Below the pieces are notes generated by a model. It was not told where the DNA came from. It did not search any database and saw nothing but the letters and a program-made list of their open reading frames with translations. DNA of 64,000 nucleotides from Isochrysis galbana. Its lineage: Eukaryota; Haptophyta; Isochrysidales; Isochrysidaceae. The translations under genes were made by a program, and so were the position numbers. The stretch is taken from positions 6,672,915-6,736,914 of the forward strand of contig CM030932.1 of assembly GCA_018136815.1 (NCBI GenBank), written 5' to 3'. Of the stretch, positions 41,409-53,846 are shown piece by piece (position 1 is the stretch's first letter; the number at the start of each line of letters is the position of its first letter).

Positions 41409-44400
41409 GTGTGCATGACTGAATCCAGGCTTCAGAAGAGGCAGGCCAAGCGCAAAGACGCCGACCCAGCTGCTGAGGTGAGGGAGCAGCCGCAGCCATT
41501 CACAGCATCGCGCCTGGCCCTGCGTCCAGACCTCGGGCACTGGCTCGCAGTGCACGTGCTGGGCGTGGCGGCGAGCGAATGTGTCTCTGTCGTTCGGCAG
41601 ACTCCTGCTACGGCCTCCAGCGCGCTCGACCGGCGCACCAAGTGCAGCTCAGCATCGTGCTTGTTCACTGCCCCGCTTGATTGCTGCCATCCGCAGGCTG
41701 AGGTGTCCGCTGCGATCACGCGCGATGGCGAAGCGCTCGCCGAGCGCGTGGTGCAAGCGAGCGAGAGCCAGTTGGATGCAGTGGAGGTGCGCCACCCCGC
41801 TCGCTCGCCTCGTTCGACGGTGCTGCGTCTCTGGCATTTGGCTTCCTTTGGCATGGAGCTGGTAGGCTTCCTCTAGTGTGGCGCTGGCACTCACGTTTCA
41901 CACCTGGACAAGGATACTGATGATTGCTTGTTGGCAATGGCAGGCTTGCTGCGGGGTGGCGAACGACGCCTTCAAAATGCAGCGGTATGACATGGCGTTC
42001 GCTATTGTTCGTGCAGGTGCTGTAGTGTTTGCCTTATGCCCTCCCATAAGCTGAGTGAGGACAATTTGGACATTGCTCTTGCGCCATGCTTGACCGCCCT
42101 TGCCCCATGTAGGGCTGCACCAACATGGTCTGGTGAACGACAAGTTGTGCAAGCGATATTTTTTTATGCTAGATACGGTCGTGAAGAATAGGATTAGCAA
42201 GAAGAAGCCGGACGCGCCGCCCAAAATGCTCTATGTCCGCGAACTGCTTGCAGCGCTGCCACGAGGTCTCCATAAGCAGCTTGAGATTATGGTGCGCTAG
42301 CTCCTCTGTTGAGTGCCTTGAGGTTGTACTCAAACGCTTGCTGCCCCTTGGTATGGAATTCCCCTCAGCATCACACCACGTTGTACCGCAGGGCGGGCCT
42401 GACGGGGTCAAAGCCGGCGATCGCTGCGTGCTGTTCAAGGATAGGGGGGTTATGGTCGTCGGCTTGTCGGCCACCGAGTGGAGGCTTCTTCTAGAGAAGC
42501 AAGCAGGGCCACGTACAGATATACAGATGATTTCCGGGGTAGAAGACGCGGTGATTCGGGGGCTCACCCAATGCGAAAGTATGGCGGAGGCGCAGGTCGA
42601 GCTCAAAATGAGCTGGAATCACTGGGCTGCGAAGCTATGTGAAGGTGCGCCTTCTGCCACGATTGACAAAGGAAGTGCAGTTGTGCGTCTTTTGGCTTCA
42701 CCGCTCTTTCTCGCACTGGCTTCTGCCTGGACTTAACATTGTCACAATTCTCCCCTTGTGGTGACCCCTGTAGCCGAGGATGGTGTGGCCGCCCTGCGCG
42801 CCAAGTGCTTGCTGCAGCGGACTGTGCTGCTGCTGGGACAGAGCGCCTTCCAAAGGGCCATTGATTGCGCAACCGATGTGTTGAAAATCATGCCTGGCAA
42901 CAAGCATGCCACGGCGCTACTGGCGACCGCCATGCACAAATTCGGCAGGAAGAAGGACGCAGCCGGAACAGTGACGGAATTGTGCTCTTCGTTTGGGAAT
43001 ATGGACGACGTTCTACTCATGCAAGACGAGCTGGGGTGCGTTGCTTGATGAGCAGCCATGTTTTCCCTCCATATATCACTGATGCATCTATATGTGTTGG
43101 CGTCTATCAGGCAACCTCTTGACCTGGTCGTGTCATTGCTTGTGGAGATGCACAAAACCAAGGAGGCGCTGAAGCTGCTGTCCTCCTTGCTCGGGCATGT
43201 CACGGGCCCGCGTCATCAGCCGGTCTTCTTTAGCTTGGCGAGATTGTATGCTAAGCACGGTTTGAACAAGGATTCACTTGTGCTCAAACTTCCGTCTCTT
43301 TGCTCTCGACCTCCGGATCGCAGAACGTGGGATTTACTGAAGTCGATGGCGGAATTCACCCCAGTTGCTGTTGAACAACAACTGCAGACATATATCGACG
43401 AAACAGGGCCAGGTCGCTTCATTCACGTGCCACAGATTACAGAGGTCATGTGCAAGCTTCCCTTCGGAGCTCACGGCTCCGCTGCGAACAAAGCGCTGCA
43501 GCTCCTCAAGCACTGCGCTTCACAGGTGGCCCCTGACCGTCCAGAGGACCTCAAGATCATTGTGGAGGATCTCCGGGCCTTCATGTCATCAAACATCCCG
43601 GCACAGGTTTCCGAGCAGTTCCCGAGGACGACCGCATCCTTGCTGCAGTCCTATATTGAGGCCTTGACAGAGGAGCATTCGATCGAGGCTTGGGAGATGC
43701 CAGGAGAGATGATGAAACGTGCCTTCAACAATGTGCCACCCCCTATGCTACTTGAGCTGTTGCAGCGCTCATGCCTGCAACTGCCCCCGTCAGCAGAGCA
43801 ATTGCTCTGGCCTGTCTTCCGCAACTTGCCCGTAGATGCGGGCGAGGCACTCGTGCGATCATGGCTGCTACAGCACAACGATCCCAATGTTGACCGTATG
43901 GAGCGGTGCGCAAAGTACTTCTATCAGGCCAAGAACCAGCATGCCGCCGCTCTAGACCTGCTGCGTTGGGCGGAAGCCCAGCAACTCGCAGTCTGCGCGG
44001 GCGGGCCTATGTGGCGCCAGCTATATTGCAAGGTGTTGCGGGCCACTGCAAATGAACGGGCGACAATGGCCAAGGGGGCGGGATGGTTCAATAATAGTGG
44101 TCTAGACATGTCGACGCCGGCTCTGCTCGAAGGGGGAGACGGCCATCCCCTCGAAACTTGTACGTTTCCGCGATATCGCCCGGACACGATCAACTTCGAG
44201 ATCACCTTGCACAACATAACGCGATCGGAAGAGGAAGTGCTAGCCGAATTCAGCGAGTCCTCACCAGCACGTACAGACGCACAAGATATTGAAGCAGGAG
44301 GTCATTTGGTCGGGGGCGCTGCGATGAGCAGAGGTGGCCGAGGAGGCGGACGTGCAGGGCTCAGCGAACGCACAAATCGGCATCTTGATTTAAATGGGGC

Positions 44401-47400
44401 GCAGCTTTTACCAGGCGAGTTGCTGCAGCAGACGGGTGGCGGCACTGACTCGGAGGGTTTCGTTGACGGTGAGATGACACCCCTGTTGGAGAAAGAGGCT
44501 AGCACGCGCGAGGAGCACCAGTGTAGTGGTGGTGGGGTGGCGGCGCAAAGCGGCAGCAGCTCTCCGACTGTGCTGGCCCCTGTCGTTAAGGAGATGTTCA
44601 CACAGCCACAGCTCGAGTTCGCCATTACCACCATCGACGAGCTTGGCCTCCGGGAGTACGTGCCCCGGGCCATAAATGACCCAGAGGCGTGGTCTAACTT
44701 TGTATTCAATTTATTCACTGGTTTCGGGTGGCGACTGCTAGGGCAAGAGTATGCCCAGCCGCAACGCAAGATTCTGCATCAGTATGTGCTCGCGGACATG
44801 CAGCGCTTGCAGTACCTTCTCAGAGAAGATTCGTTGATGCGAGAGCCTAAGCCGCCAACTGTGCCCACTCAAGAAGGCGAGGGGGTGGACGAGGAGACGA
44901 GGCTCCTTCGCCTTACTGCGGTGGTACGAGATCATAGGGAGCGATGTCTTAAAGGGAAGCTTCAGGTGGAAGACATGGATACGGCCGAGGCCGTCGATAG
45001 CCTCGTATTTGAAATCGGACAGCGGCACATCTGGCAGGATCGATTTGGAGGTGTCCCCGAAGCCGGACCTCATTGGCTTTCCTTCATCCACGCACCAGAG
45101 GAGTTGCAGGCAAGATTCAAGCTGGCGTTTTTGCAGGCGGCCGAACAGCTTTGCCCCTCAAGCAGCCCACCTGCAAAGGACGACGACCAGATATGCTCAA
45201 CCGCCGACTGGGCAGAAACTGTGCTCCGTCTGAACAAGGACGCGGATGCCTGCCTTCGAATGTTAGCGGATGACCCAAATGGAGCGCTCACATGGGCTGC
45301 CAAGCTACTCCAGCAGGCTGCCACTGGCGCAGCCGGCCCTCATACTGAAGCATTGAATCTCGTGTGTGGTGATGCCTGCTTCGCTCTCAAAGATTTGTCC
45401 AGGTCGATAAGCCATTTCCAGCAGTGCTCCAACTACTGTGGCTCCGCCGGGGAGCAGGGGTTACCAAACGATGCTGTAATTGAACTCGTTTGTTGCATGC
45501 TCCAGGAAGAATATCCAACGTCACAGGTGGTCCGCGTTGCCGAGGATGGCGCTCTACCCGGCGGTCCACACACCGAGGGCTGGGTCATGCTTGTTCGACT
45601 GCTTGCTGAGCTCCCAGACGCGGATAGCTCGTCGCAGGCCGGGGAGGAGAACCAAAATGTTGTGAACAAGCTATTGATGCTACTCGGCTCGAACGCAACG
45701 AATAAGCGTGAGCGAGACGCGCGGATGCAGCGTTGTCTTCAAGAGGGAGCCGATGGTCAGGCTGAGGCACCAGCTGGTGCCTCAATGAGGAAGACATCCC
45801 GGCGCCAACGAAGTAGCGCTGACGAGTCCAGCGTTCAGGCCGAGGCATTACAAGACTACTGGCAATCTTTACCTCTGGCGGAGAGACCTTGGCTGTGCCG
45901 TGTCGCGTTGAATGAGCTCAACGATGGCGTCCTTGCCTTATCCAGTTCATACCTGAATGCGGAACGCCACAGCAACGTGCGTGACGGCGGAGCCAAGTCA
46001 GCTGCGGATGGTGACGTCGGTGTTCTCTCGCCAAGTGATACGCTTCCGATGCAACTGATGGGCCTTCTCATTGACGCGAACACCTCCACTGAGACGGCGT
46101 CCTCGAAGTCACACCCAGGGTTCTCGTGGTCTGATGCTCTCTACGATATTCAGAGTCTCGCAGAGAGTGCAAGCGCAACGCACACCGGAGTCTCAGAGAT
46201 GCTTGAGCTTTCAGCTCACGGTTTGTTCAGCATTCATCAAGGGTGCGTGATCCTCGGTTTGCCGACCGACGCGGCAGCGCCAATAGGCGATGTGGCATTA
46301 GGCAATGAGGACCATGAGAGGTCTCCAAATCTTGTAGGCAATGAGGACCACGAGAGGTCTCAAAACGTTGTGCTGGCGTCAGACGATGACAATCGGTCAA
46401 GTGCCAACGGGAAAACACTTGAACGTCTTTTATCCGTCGAGGCGAGTTTTGACTCGGAAGCCGCGCCCAAGGACCAAATCTCGCTCGATCTTGGCCCGCA
46501 GGTCACCTTGGAGCAAATGATGACGATGGTGCGCACTGTGGCATCTCTTCATAAGAACGTGGGCACCAGTCTGCCTCATGCCAGGGATGCTCTCTGCGAG
46601 CTGTGCCGCCGTCTCTTGCGTAAGAAAGCAATGCGCGCCCTGCTCACCGCTCAGCGAGCGGTTATGGCTGTCCTTGCCCGGATGATGTTACGTGCAGTTC
46701 GTGCTGCCTTTGAACAAGAGCAACAGAAATTGAAGAAAGAGGAGGCGGCGCGAGCTGAGCGCGAGCTGCTCGAGACGTTGGCTGAGGAGGAAGCCGAAGA
46801 GCAGAAGCGACGAGAGATGGAGGAAGCCGAGGCGGCTAAACGTAGGGCCAAGAAGAAAGAAGCAGAGGCTGCGAAAAAGAGGAAAATTCGGGAGCGCAAG
46901 CATGTTGAAATTGCTGATGATGCCGGAGAACCTATGGACGTGGCAGGACCCGAACGGCAAACGCGCGTTCCGCCACCGAACCAAGTGATTCCGGCGGATC
47001 CGTCGCATGCGGCGTCAACCTCTCGATATGCTGAGGTTGGGGAGGATGGTGACACCGAAAATGCAGGTAGCACAGCGTCTCTTCAAACCGAAAAGGACGA
47101 TCCCGAGTCGTCTGAGGACAGCGCGATGCGGGAGGCTCGTGAAGCGGCCGAGGCACTTGCCGTCGTGGAAGCGGAGGAGGCTGCGCAGCGTGCATGGGAG
47201 GCATCACTTCTGTCACCTTCGACTGGTACATGGGAGGTGGCCAAGGCTGGAAGGCGCCGAGGCCAACGGGGGGCCACAGTCGACACGGATGTGATGGAAT
47301 CGATGAAAGAGGAGCAGAACGGTCGTCGCAGAGGTCGGAACCCTCAGACCACGGACAATACTGGGGCGGCGGGAGGAGCACCTGCAGACGAAGACACTGC

Positions 47401-49166
47401 AGACGTGGACGTGGGAAGAAATCCGCGGAAGAAGCACGACAGGCCACGTGTGCCTTCGCACCGCAGCCGTGTCAATGATGGCGATGGATCTTCTGACGAG
47501 GCGGCCGTCGGCTCCGAGATGTCTGGGTGTTCTACCGGCTGGTCACGGGGACCGGCTACGGGATTGGCTGGGGTCGAGGGGCAACACTCCACTGCACGTA
47601 GTACTACCGGCGGCGCACCCAGACGCTTGCCCAGGGGACTTTCGACCTCTGACACTGATAACGCCCCTGATGACGCGGAGGTCGATAGTGCTGCCTCCAG
47701 CGGCGGAGGTGGGCCGGACGTCTCCGCTGGCCGGCGCGGCCGTCGTGCCGGAAGATCTAAGGAACGGTCGCCGCCTCAGGATGGACCGGAGGGTAGTGCC
47801 CTCGCAGTTCCTAGCTCTACTCTTCCTAGCTCGGGAGCGAGTGCTGCTAGCACGACCAGTGGCAGCAGCGGGGGTCGGCGGAAAGCCCGAAACACACCAT
47901 CGACGGACGCTTTTGAGGAAGACGTTGTAACCATCGATGCTGCGGCTGCTCCCGGTCTTGAAAACAAGACGGGCCAGCACTCGTGCTTTGTCAACGTCGT
48001 GGTCCAAACTGTCTGGAATGTCGAGGCCTTCCGAGAAGAGTTCCAACGAAGCAGGCCTCGCAGTGGTGCTAGCGAGGAAGACCGCTCAATATTCATGGCT
48101 ATGGCGGAAGTGTGTTCCATGATGGAAGACGCCGCCTCGTCTGACACCTCGCAATCACGAGAGGCGCCTAAGGCCACCGCCTCGGCGTTAAAGGAAGCAC
48201 TTTTTCGACTGGATTCGAACTTCGAACTGGGAGAGATGCACGATGCCACGGAAGCGCATGAAGCGCTCCTCGAGGCGTTGCACCGCGCGGTTGAAGAAAA
48301 GGAGGACCTTTCAACGTCCGGGAAGGTGACCTCCGGCTCCAAGGAGGACATGGGCATTCAGGGCACCGTCGCAGGTGCGCCAGGTTCCTCGAGCGGCAAC
48401 AGCATGGCACAGGTATCCGAGCCCACCCGCCACGAGGCGCTGCACAGCGGAGAGGCGATGTCCTCGAGCGGAGACTCATTCGTCAAACGCATCTTTGCGA
48501 TGCGCATGCGGATGGAATACACCAAACCTGCTGATCCCACGGAAGAGCAGTGTAAACCGGTCCTCTTCGACCAATGGACGCAATACATAGTCGCCTCGGA
48601 GCTCCGTGATGCCGTGCGCCAAGCGAGAATCGGCGCTTTGTCCGCTAGTCCCCTCGTCACTGTACTTCGTAAAGAGGCTGGTCTTGAAAAGGTGGCCGAT
48701 GGGCAGGCTGTCGCGCCGTCGCGCAAGCTGATGCTCGAACCACCGCGCGTTTTCACGCTTGGTCTTGCAAGCGATACTGCACATGCTACCAAGAGTGAGA
48801 TTTCCGAGTCCCTCGACGGAATTCAGGAAGGGTGAGCCACCACCTTGGCCGAGTGCGTTTGCGTCTGCTCGCCCTCTTCCGACTCCAGAATACACTTACT
48901 CCTCTTTTGCATGTTGTACGATTAGGCTCAACCTTGCAGAGGTGTATGAGGCCTTGGGGGATCAGGCATCTTGCAGATTACTCGCTTTGACAGCTTTCTA
49001 CGAATCGCACTATGTGTGCTTCTGCTACTCACAGGCGGTGGGACAATGGATTCATTATGATGATGATACCCGCCGGCTTGTTGGGCGTGATTTTGATGCT
49101 GTGCGCGAAAAGTGCATAGCTGGAAGGTTGCACCCCCAATTGCTCTTTTACTGCATGGAAAAGTGA
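41409..49166 (+). CDS. Giant UCH/USP-like protein of the plant DUF627-DUF629 type
   Basis: Exon model: 41409-41477, 41697-41786, 41944-42016, 42113-42291, 42314-42644, 42774-43035, 43111-48831, 48926-49166, giving about 2321 residues. Early exons include TPR-like helices (GQSAFQRAIDCATDVLKIMP). A charged coiled coil lies at about 1531-1604. The C-terminus is a ubiquitin-hydrolase fold split by a long insert: GLENKTGQHSCFVNVVVQTV with Cys near 1960, and ESHYVCFCYSQAVGQWIHYD with His near 2270. The Cys box and His box match the plant proteins annotated as ubiquitin carboxyl-terminal hydrolase-related. Cys and His are kept, so activity is possible but unproven. A 36-bp in-frame tandem duplication lies at 46301-46372. 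The link between exons 4 and 5 is uncertain: only a 22-nt intron or an indel joins the frames. The long middle section is unrecognised. Confidence 0.8.
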
Positions 49167-49556
49167 GCCAACGTGCTCCCTGTTGTCCACGGTGATAGAA
49201 GAAGCAGCCGCCTTTTCTGCTATCCACATCGCAAATCCAATGGCGATCGTTTGATTTGCTACATGGCCGCTTGGAGTGGGCATTAAGTGTCAGATCGTGC
49301 TGAGCATCCGTTTCTCAATATGTGGCGCGAAACTAGAGCCACACGTGCCCGTGTTCATACGCACGCCCACGACTTTGGTGGGACTTTTCAGGCCTTCTCT
49401 GCCGCCATGTTCAGAGATAGGCGCACCTTGTGGCATGTTGTACCAAGTAGCAAGTTGGCCATGCCCCATGCTATAGCGGGGGGGGGGGGGGGGGAATCTT
49501 GAAGAATCGCGGGCGCTGCTAGCTCGCTAGCTATTCGCACTTGCCGGGGACCACCG
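49167..49556. other. Intergenic, no gene seen
   Basis: A G run lies at 49480-49493. Otherwise unremarkable. Confidence 0.4.
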
Positions 49557-49846
49557 GTGCGCGAACACGCAACACCGCCGACATCGAGACCGCGAGAAAG
49601 AGGGGCGCTTAGGTCACGTTCCGTCGAATATGGGACAGACTCGGTTGAGCCATCAAATGTCCATGGTTCATTTATATTTATATATAAATCTCATGGAATT
49701 TGTGCGCGAACACGCAACACCGCCGACATCGAGACCGCGAGAAAGAGGGGCGCTTAGGTCACGTTCCGTCGAATATGGGACAGACTCGGTTGAGCCATCA
49801 AATGTCCATGGTTCATTTATATTTATATAAAAATCTCATGGAATTT
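49557..49846. repeat. Recent 145-bp tandem duplication
   Basis: Two head-to-tail units, 49557-49701 and 49702-49846, differ by about one base (ATATATAAATC versus ATATAAAAATC). The frames through them are by-products of the duplication. Confidence 0.95.
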
Positions 49847-51139
49847 AATATTAGCTTCCATCGGCGACTCTCTCTCGAAGGAAAAGGTCGGGCTGGAAGA
49901 GGAGCCGCGGGATCGTGCGAGCAACAAAAATTGGATGAAGCTATAGACATACTGAATAGCATACTACCGTCCGTGGTAAGCTACCGTATGGCATGCGCGA
50001 GTGGTCTTCGAAAGAATAATAATAATGAAACATTGTTTGTTGGCTGACAGGTTACGATGACGAAAGTCAAAAATACAATGTAACGACCCCTACCTCGGTG
50101 CCCTCAGTTATTTACGTTATTATTCCCGTCTCCCCGCCCACCCCACCCACCGCGCCGACCGGCCACGACATGCCAGATGCCTCGCAGCCGCAGCGACCTC
50201 CAGCCGGGGCCATGCCAGCCCAGGTACCCGCGAGCCACGGCCCGCGCCGAGCCCACATTGCCACACGGACAGCACATCACACACCACTCAACACCACACA
50301 ACACCAGCACAGCCCAACCAACACCAACGGACAGACAAGCCCACGCACAACAGAGCCACAGTGCACTGTCTCCCATAGGGGCAAAGAAAGCCTCCGGGCT
50401 GGGCCCCTACATCGCCGCGGTACTAGCCAAGTGCGCAAGCACGAAGCACAGGCCCGGCCGGTCGACAAGACCACCATCAATACATCCTTGGAGTCATGTG
50501 GCAACAGCTGCATGACCCGCCTAGACCCGACTATCTGAACCGGGCCAAAGGTAGCGCACCTAGCACCTAGGCTGGACCCCGGAAACCAAAAAAGAAAAAA
50601 AAAGAAGGGGGGAAGGGGAAGGGGAAGAGGAAGGGGGAAGGGAGATACGGCCGTTGTTAGTGGAGAGGTAGCATATACCGGGCTACCAGGCTCCTAGCTA
50701 GTAGGTGGTTTGGCCCCCGCATCATCAGATTTCCCGCCCCCCCCCCCCCCCGCCCTACTTCCTACATCCCTACTTGCTGCCAATAACCAATAATATCATC
50801 GTTTACGAGAGTTGTTTCCCCCTACCCCTACCGCACCCCCCACTCTCTCCCCCTGCCCCAGTTGTAGCCACCCCCTCCCCCCCCCCCCCCCCTTCCCGCC
50901 TTCCCGCCAATTGCTTCCCGCCAAACCGTGTGTGGGCCAGACAGGGTGGGCCAATGCTGGCACCTGCAGCCTGCAGCTGTGTGGTGGTGGCACGGGCCGT
51001 GGCTCGTGCGCACCTGATTCGGGGGGGCGCCCTCTCTCACTCTCAGGTGCTTTCGGTGCGCGGCGTCGAGCATAGCCCGATCGTCCGTCGCAGCGGGGTT
51101 TGCGGCAGGAGGGGAGGGGAGCGGCGCGCGCTCCATGAG
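49847..51139. other. Intergenic, no gene seen
   Basis: Contains purine-rich sequence at 50590-50640, C runs at 50738-50752 and 50877-50892, and CA-rich sequence at 50270-50340. No frame has domain-level support. Confidence 0.4.
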
Positions 51140-51310
51140 CGCCTATCAGTTGAATGATAGTAGGATCGTTGAGTGAGAGTGTGGGGTAAGGGCGATGGCG
51201 CGAGGCAGCACCGTGAGTGCGATGGGACCCCCGTAGCCCGCGAGGCAGCACCGTGAGTGCGATGGGACCCCCTTAGCCAGCAGTAGTAGCCTGAATTCTC
51301 GATGTTTTTT
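51140..51310 (+). repeat. Dispersed repeat with internal 45-bp tandem, partner at 8600-8730
   Basis: The block CGAGGCAGCACCGTGAGTGC occurs twice in a row here (about 51197 and 51241), followed by TAGTAGCCTGAATTCTC. The copy at 8600 has only one unit. Confidence 0.7.
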
Positions 51311-51666
51311 AGTGCCAGAGTAACGGTACCAATACTCGGATGTCTTTTGTAGTAGTAGTAGGATATACTCTGGCTCGTGCCCATCTATCCTCTTTGACCA
51401 CTAATGGCGTGATAGCTTGCACGACCAGCATCGAAGGAGGTGGGGGAGGTGGGCTCGCCACGGGCATGTGGGCTAGCTGTCTCTCGTGCTTCTGGTGGCC
51501 CACGAGAGAGGGTGCACTTGCATCTGGTAGGGCGGACATGACCATGAGAGGTCATGCATGATACACAGCCCGTCAACAGAGATCTCTCGCTGAGAGCGAA
51601 AGAGTCCCGTCTTCTCCAATAGTTGGCGGCTCGCATGTCCTTAGCTGTTACGAGCTTTTTCAAGGC

Positions 51667-52902
51667 TTACATAGCTCCTGCCTGAAGCACGTCGACCATG
51701 TTGAAGACCTTAGGCTTGTCGCCCTTAGCAACACGTTCAGCTAAGAACATCACCGCATCCACAGTACCCTCTGCATACGTAGTGCGACCTTGGACGTTGT
51801 GCCGTATTTGGAATTCGACCTTCTTGTCGGCGCTCACCATCGAGTATGTATGGTAAGCATGACCTCCGAGCGCCTCTTCGGGAACTGGCGAGACGCCAGT
51901 GTGAGATGGCCCACCGCCTGCCAATTGCTCTGAAGTGTGACGAACCCGTTCAATGGAGTCATCAGTCCACCCTGTCTCACCCGTGAGCTTCGCCAAGTCT
52001 GCCGAGATGGCTTTGGCAGTACCTGAGGTATCAGCCTATCGCGCGAGAAAACAACAAATGCGGTTTTTAACTGCCGGAGCAAGACCGCCGCAATACAAGC
52101 ATGTGCTTACGCGAATGTGCATGACTGTCTCCCGTCAACTGCTCAATTATATGAGATTTGGCGCATAGATGGTCTCTTACCTTGGTGGACTGATGAGACT
52201 CGACGACTCGCAGATTGTATCCACTGAAAGCACCTGGGAAGTCGGCGGCCAATTTTTCCAGGGCAGCCTGTAAACACGCCATGGGCGGAGATGGAGTCTG
52301 GGTAGCGTCAAACTGTCAAGCGCACAATGGAATACATCATAAAAATCTTCCTGTCAGCAAGAGCACGTGCAAAAGCATTTCTGGCCATGTGCAGTACAGT
52401 TGAGTCGGACCTGAAGAGCGACGATCTGTTTGGCCATGTTTGGAGCGATCACACAATCGACGGCCCCAGTGACTGTCTCAAGGAGGGCTTCCCGATCCCC
52501 GCCTGTCGTGCCCATCACAAAAGGGAACTTGTTGGCCGCATACCACTCTGCGTTGCCGTTGACTGCCGACGGGTGGGTATAGTCGACACAGACGAGCGTC
52601 TGGTCGCCGTCGACAGGATAGGACTGACTCACAATGTTTGCAAGCTCTTCACGCGAGTCTGGATCGTACAGCCTCACCTTGGTCTGCGAGCCGCCCTTGC
52701 CGTCATCGACGACAATCTCCTTGTCGCCCAAGCCTGGCCCGGTCAGCGCGACGGGCACGAGATGCAGGCCTCTCCGGAGGCATGCGGCAGCGACCTCTCG
52801 TCCCATTGCACCGGGAAGACCGTTGACCATCACGGCGGGCCGGGCCGCACGCACCAGCGCGCCGAGGAGCGCGAGGCCGAGGCCGAGGCGGAGCGCAGCC
52901 AT
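51667..52902 (-). CDS. dapB: Dihydrodipicolinate reductase, plant type
   Basis: Three exons: 52902-52411, 52267-52181 and 52035-51667, 315 residues. It reduces dihydrodipicolinate with NAD(P)H in lysine biosynthesis, normally in the plastid. Motifs: MVNGLPGAMG (nucleotide-binding loop, residues 25-34), VCVDYTHPSAV, FVMGTTGGDR, CVIAPNMAKQ, then VVESHQSTK joined by splicing to ADTSGTAKAI, and FQIRHNVQGRTTYAEGTVDA. This is the plant/cyanobacterial subtype rather than the E. coli type. The N-terminus before the enzyme is only about 22 residues and looks like a signal peptide (LGLGLALLGALVRAARP), with little room for a transit peptide. The ATG at 52902 was chosen because it creates this leader; the frame runs further upstream. 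Confidence 0.94.
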
Positions 52903-53846
52903 CCCGTGGTATGCCGCCAATAACAAAATTCGTGGCTTTCTGCGCCAACACTTACCCACCCAGATAAATAAAAATAGGCAGGACACAGAACAATCAACCA
53001 TCCTACCATCCTCAATCTTCAATCTTCAATATTCAACGCACACCACGTCGCAGGGGGCGGCGCGGTTCCCTTCCCCCATCAGGGGGGTGGGGGTGGGGGA
53101 GAGGGGGAGAGAGCGTGCCCTCCCCCACGCGAACAAAGTATAAACTTAGTTGACAATAGACAATAGATAGAGATAGGTTGTAGGTTGAGGTTGAGGTCGA
53201 CCTCCGACTCCGAGCACAAGCGAACGAACGACAAGCGACAAGTGTCGGACGGAGCAAGGCGCAGGGCGCTGATGTCTCACCTATTTTTTGACTTTTGAGG
53301 TCAATTCATGCACATTTGCCGAGGGAGGGACTACCCCGCGCTTTATTCTCACTGTGACACACTGCACACTGCACACTGTACACTGTACACTGTGAGCATG
53401 ATGGAGATCTGAGATCTGAGATCAATATTGAGATTGATAATTTGCAGGTTGGAGGTAGAGGTGGAGGCGTAGAGGCTTGGAGGTGTGGGTGGTGGGTGTG
53501 GAGGTGGCCTCTCGGCGGCTCGGCGGCGGTGCCACGTTCAACACGTTAAGGTTAAGGGCCTGTTAAGAATAAGAATGGTATGGACTTAGACTTGTAGATT
53601 GTAGAGCATCTTGTTGGCTAGCATGCATACATAGCCACGCACACCGGACGGGCCATGCGCCAACCGCACTCGCACCTCCATGGCGCGTTAGGGGCTCCGT
53701 TGCCGATGGAGGCTACCGTCCCGCAGCACTAAGGTCTAAGGTTGAATCAGAATCAGCGACAGACAAGAGACAAGAAAACTCGAAAACTCTGACACCATCG
53801 CAGCTCTTCATTCACAGGAACGAACCAGCAGGCGGAGCGAGCGCCG
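52903..53846. other. Intergenic with one boundary motif
   Basis: The motif GAACAAAGTATAAACTTAGT lies at 53131-53150 beside a GC-rich stretch. A short run of CACTG(C/T)ACA repeats lies at 53350-53395. No gene. Confidence 0.45.

Noticed and set aside
49557-50047. Overlapping frames of about 66 to 115 residues
   Set aside because: They arise from the 145-bp tandem duplication and repeat the same residues; no domain.
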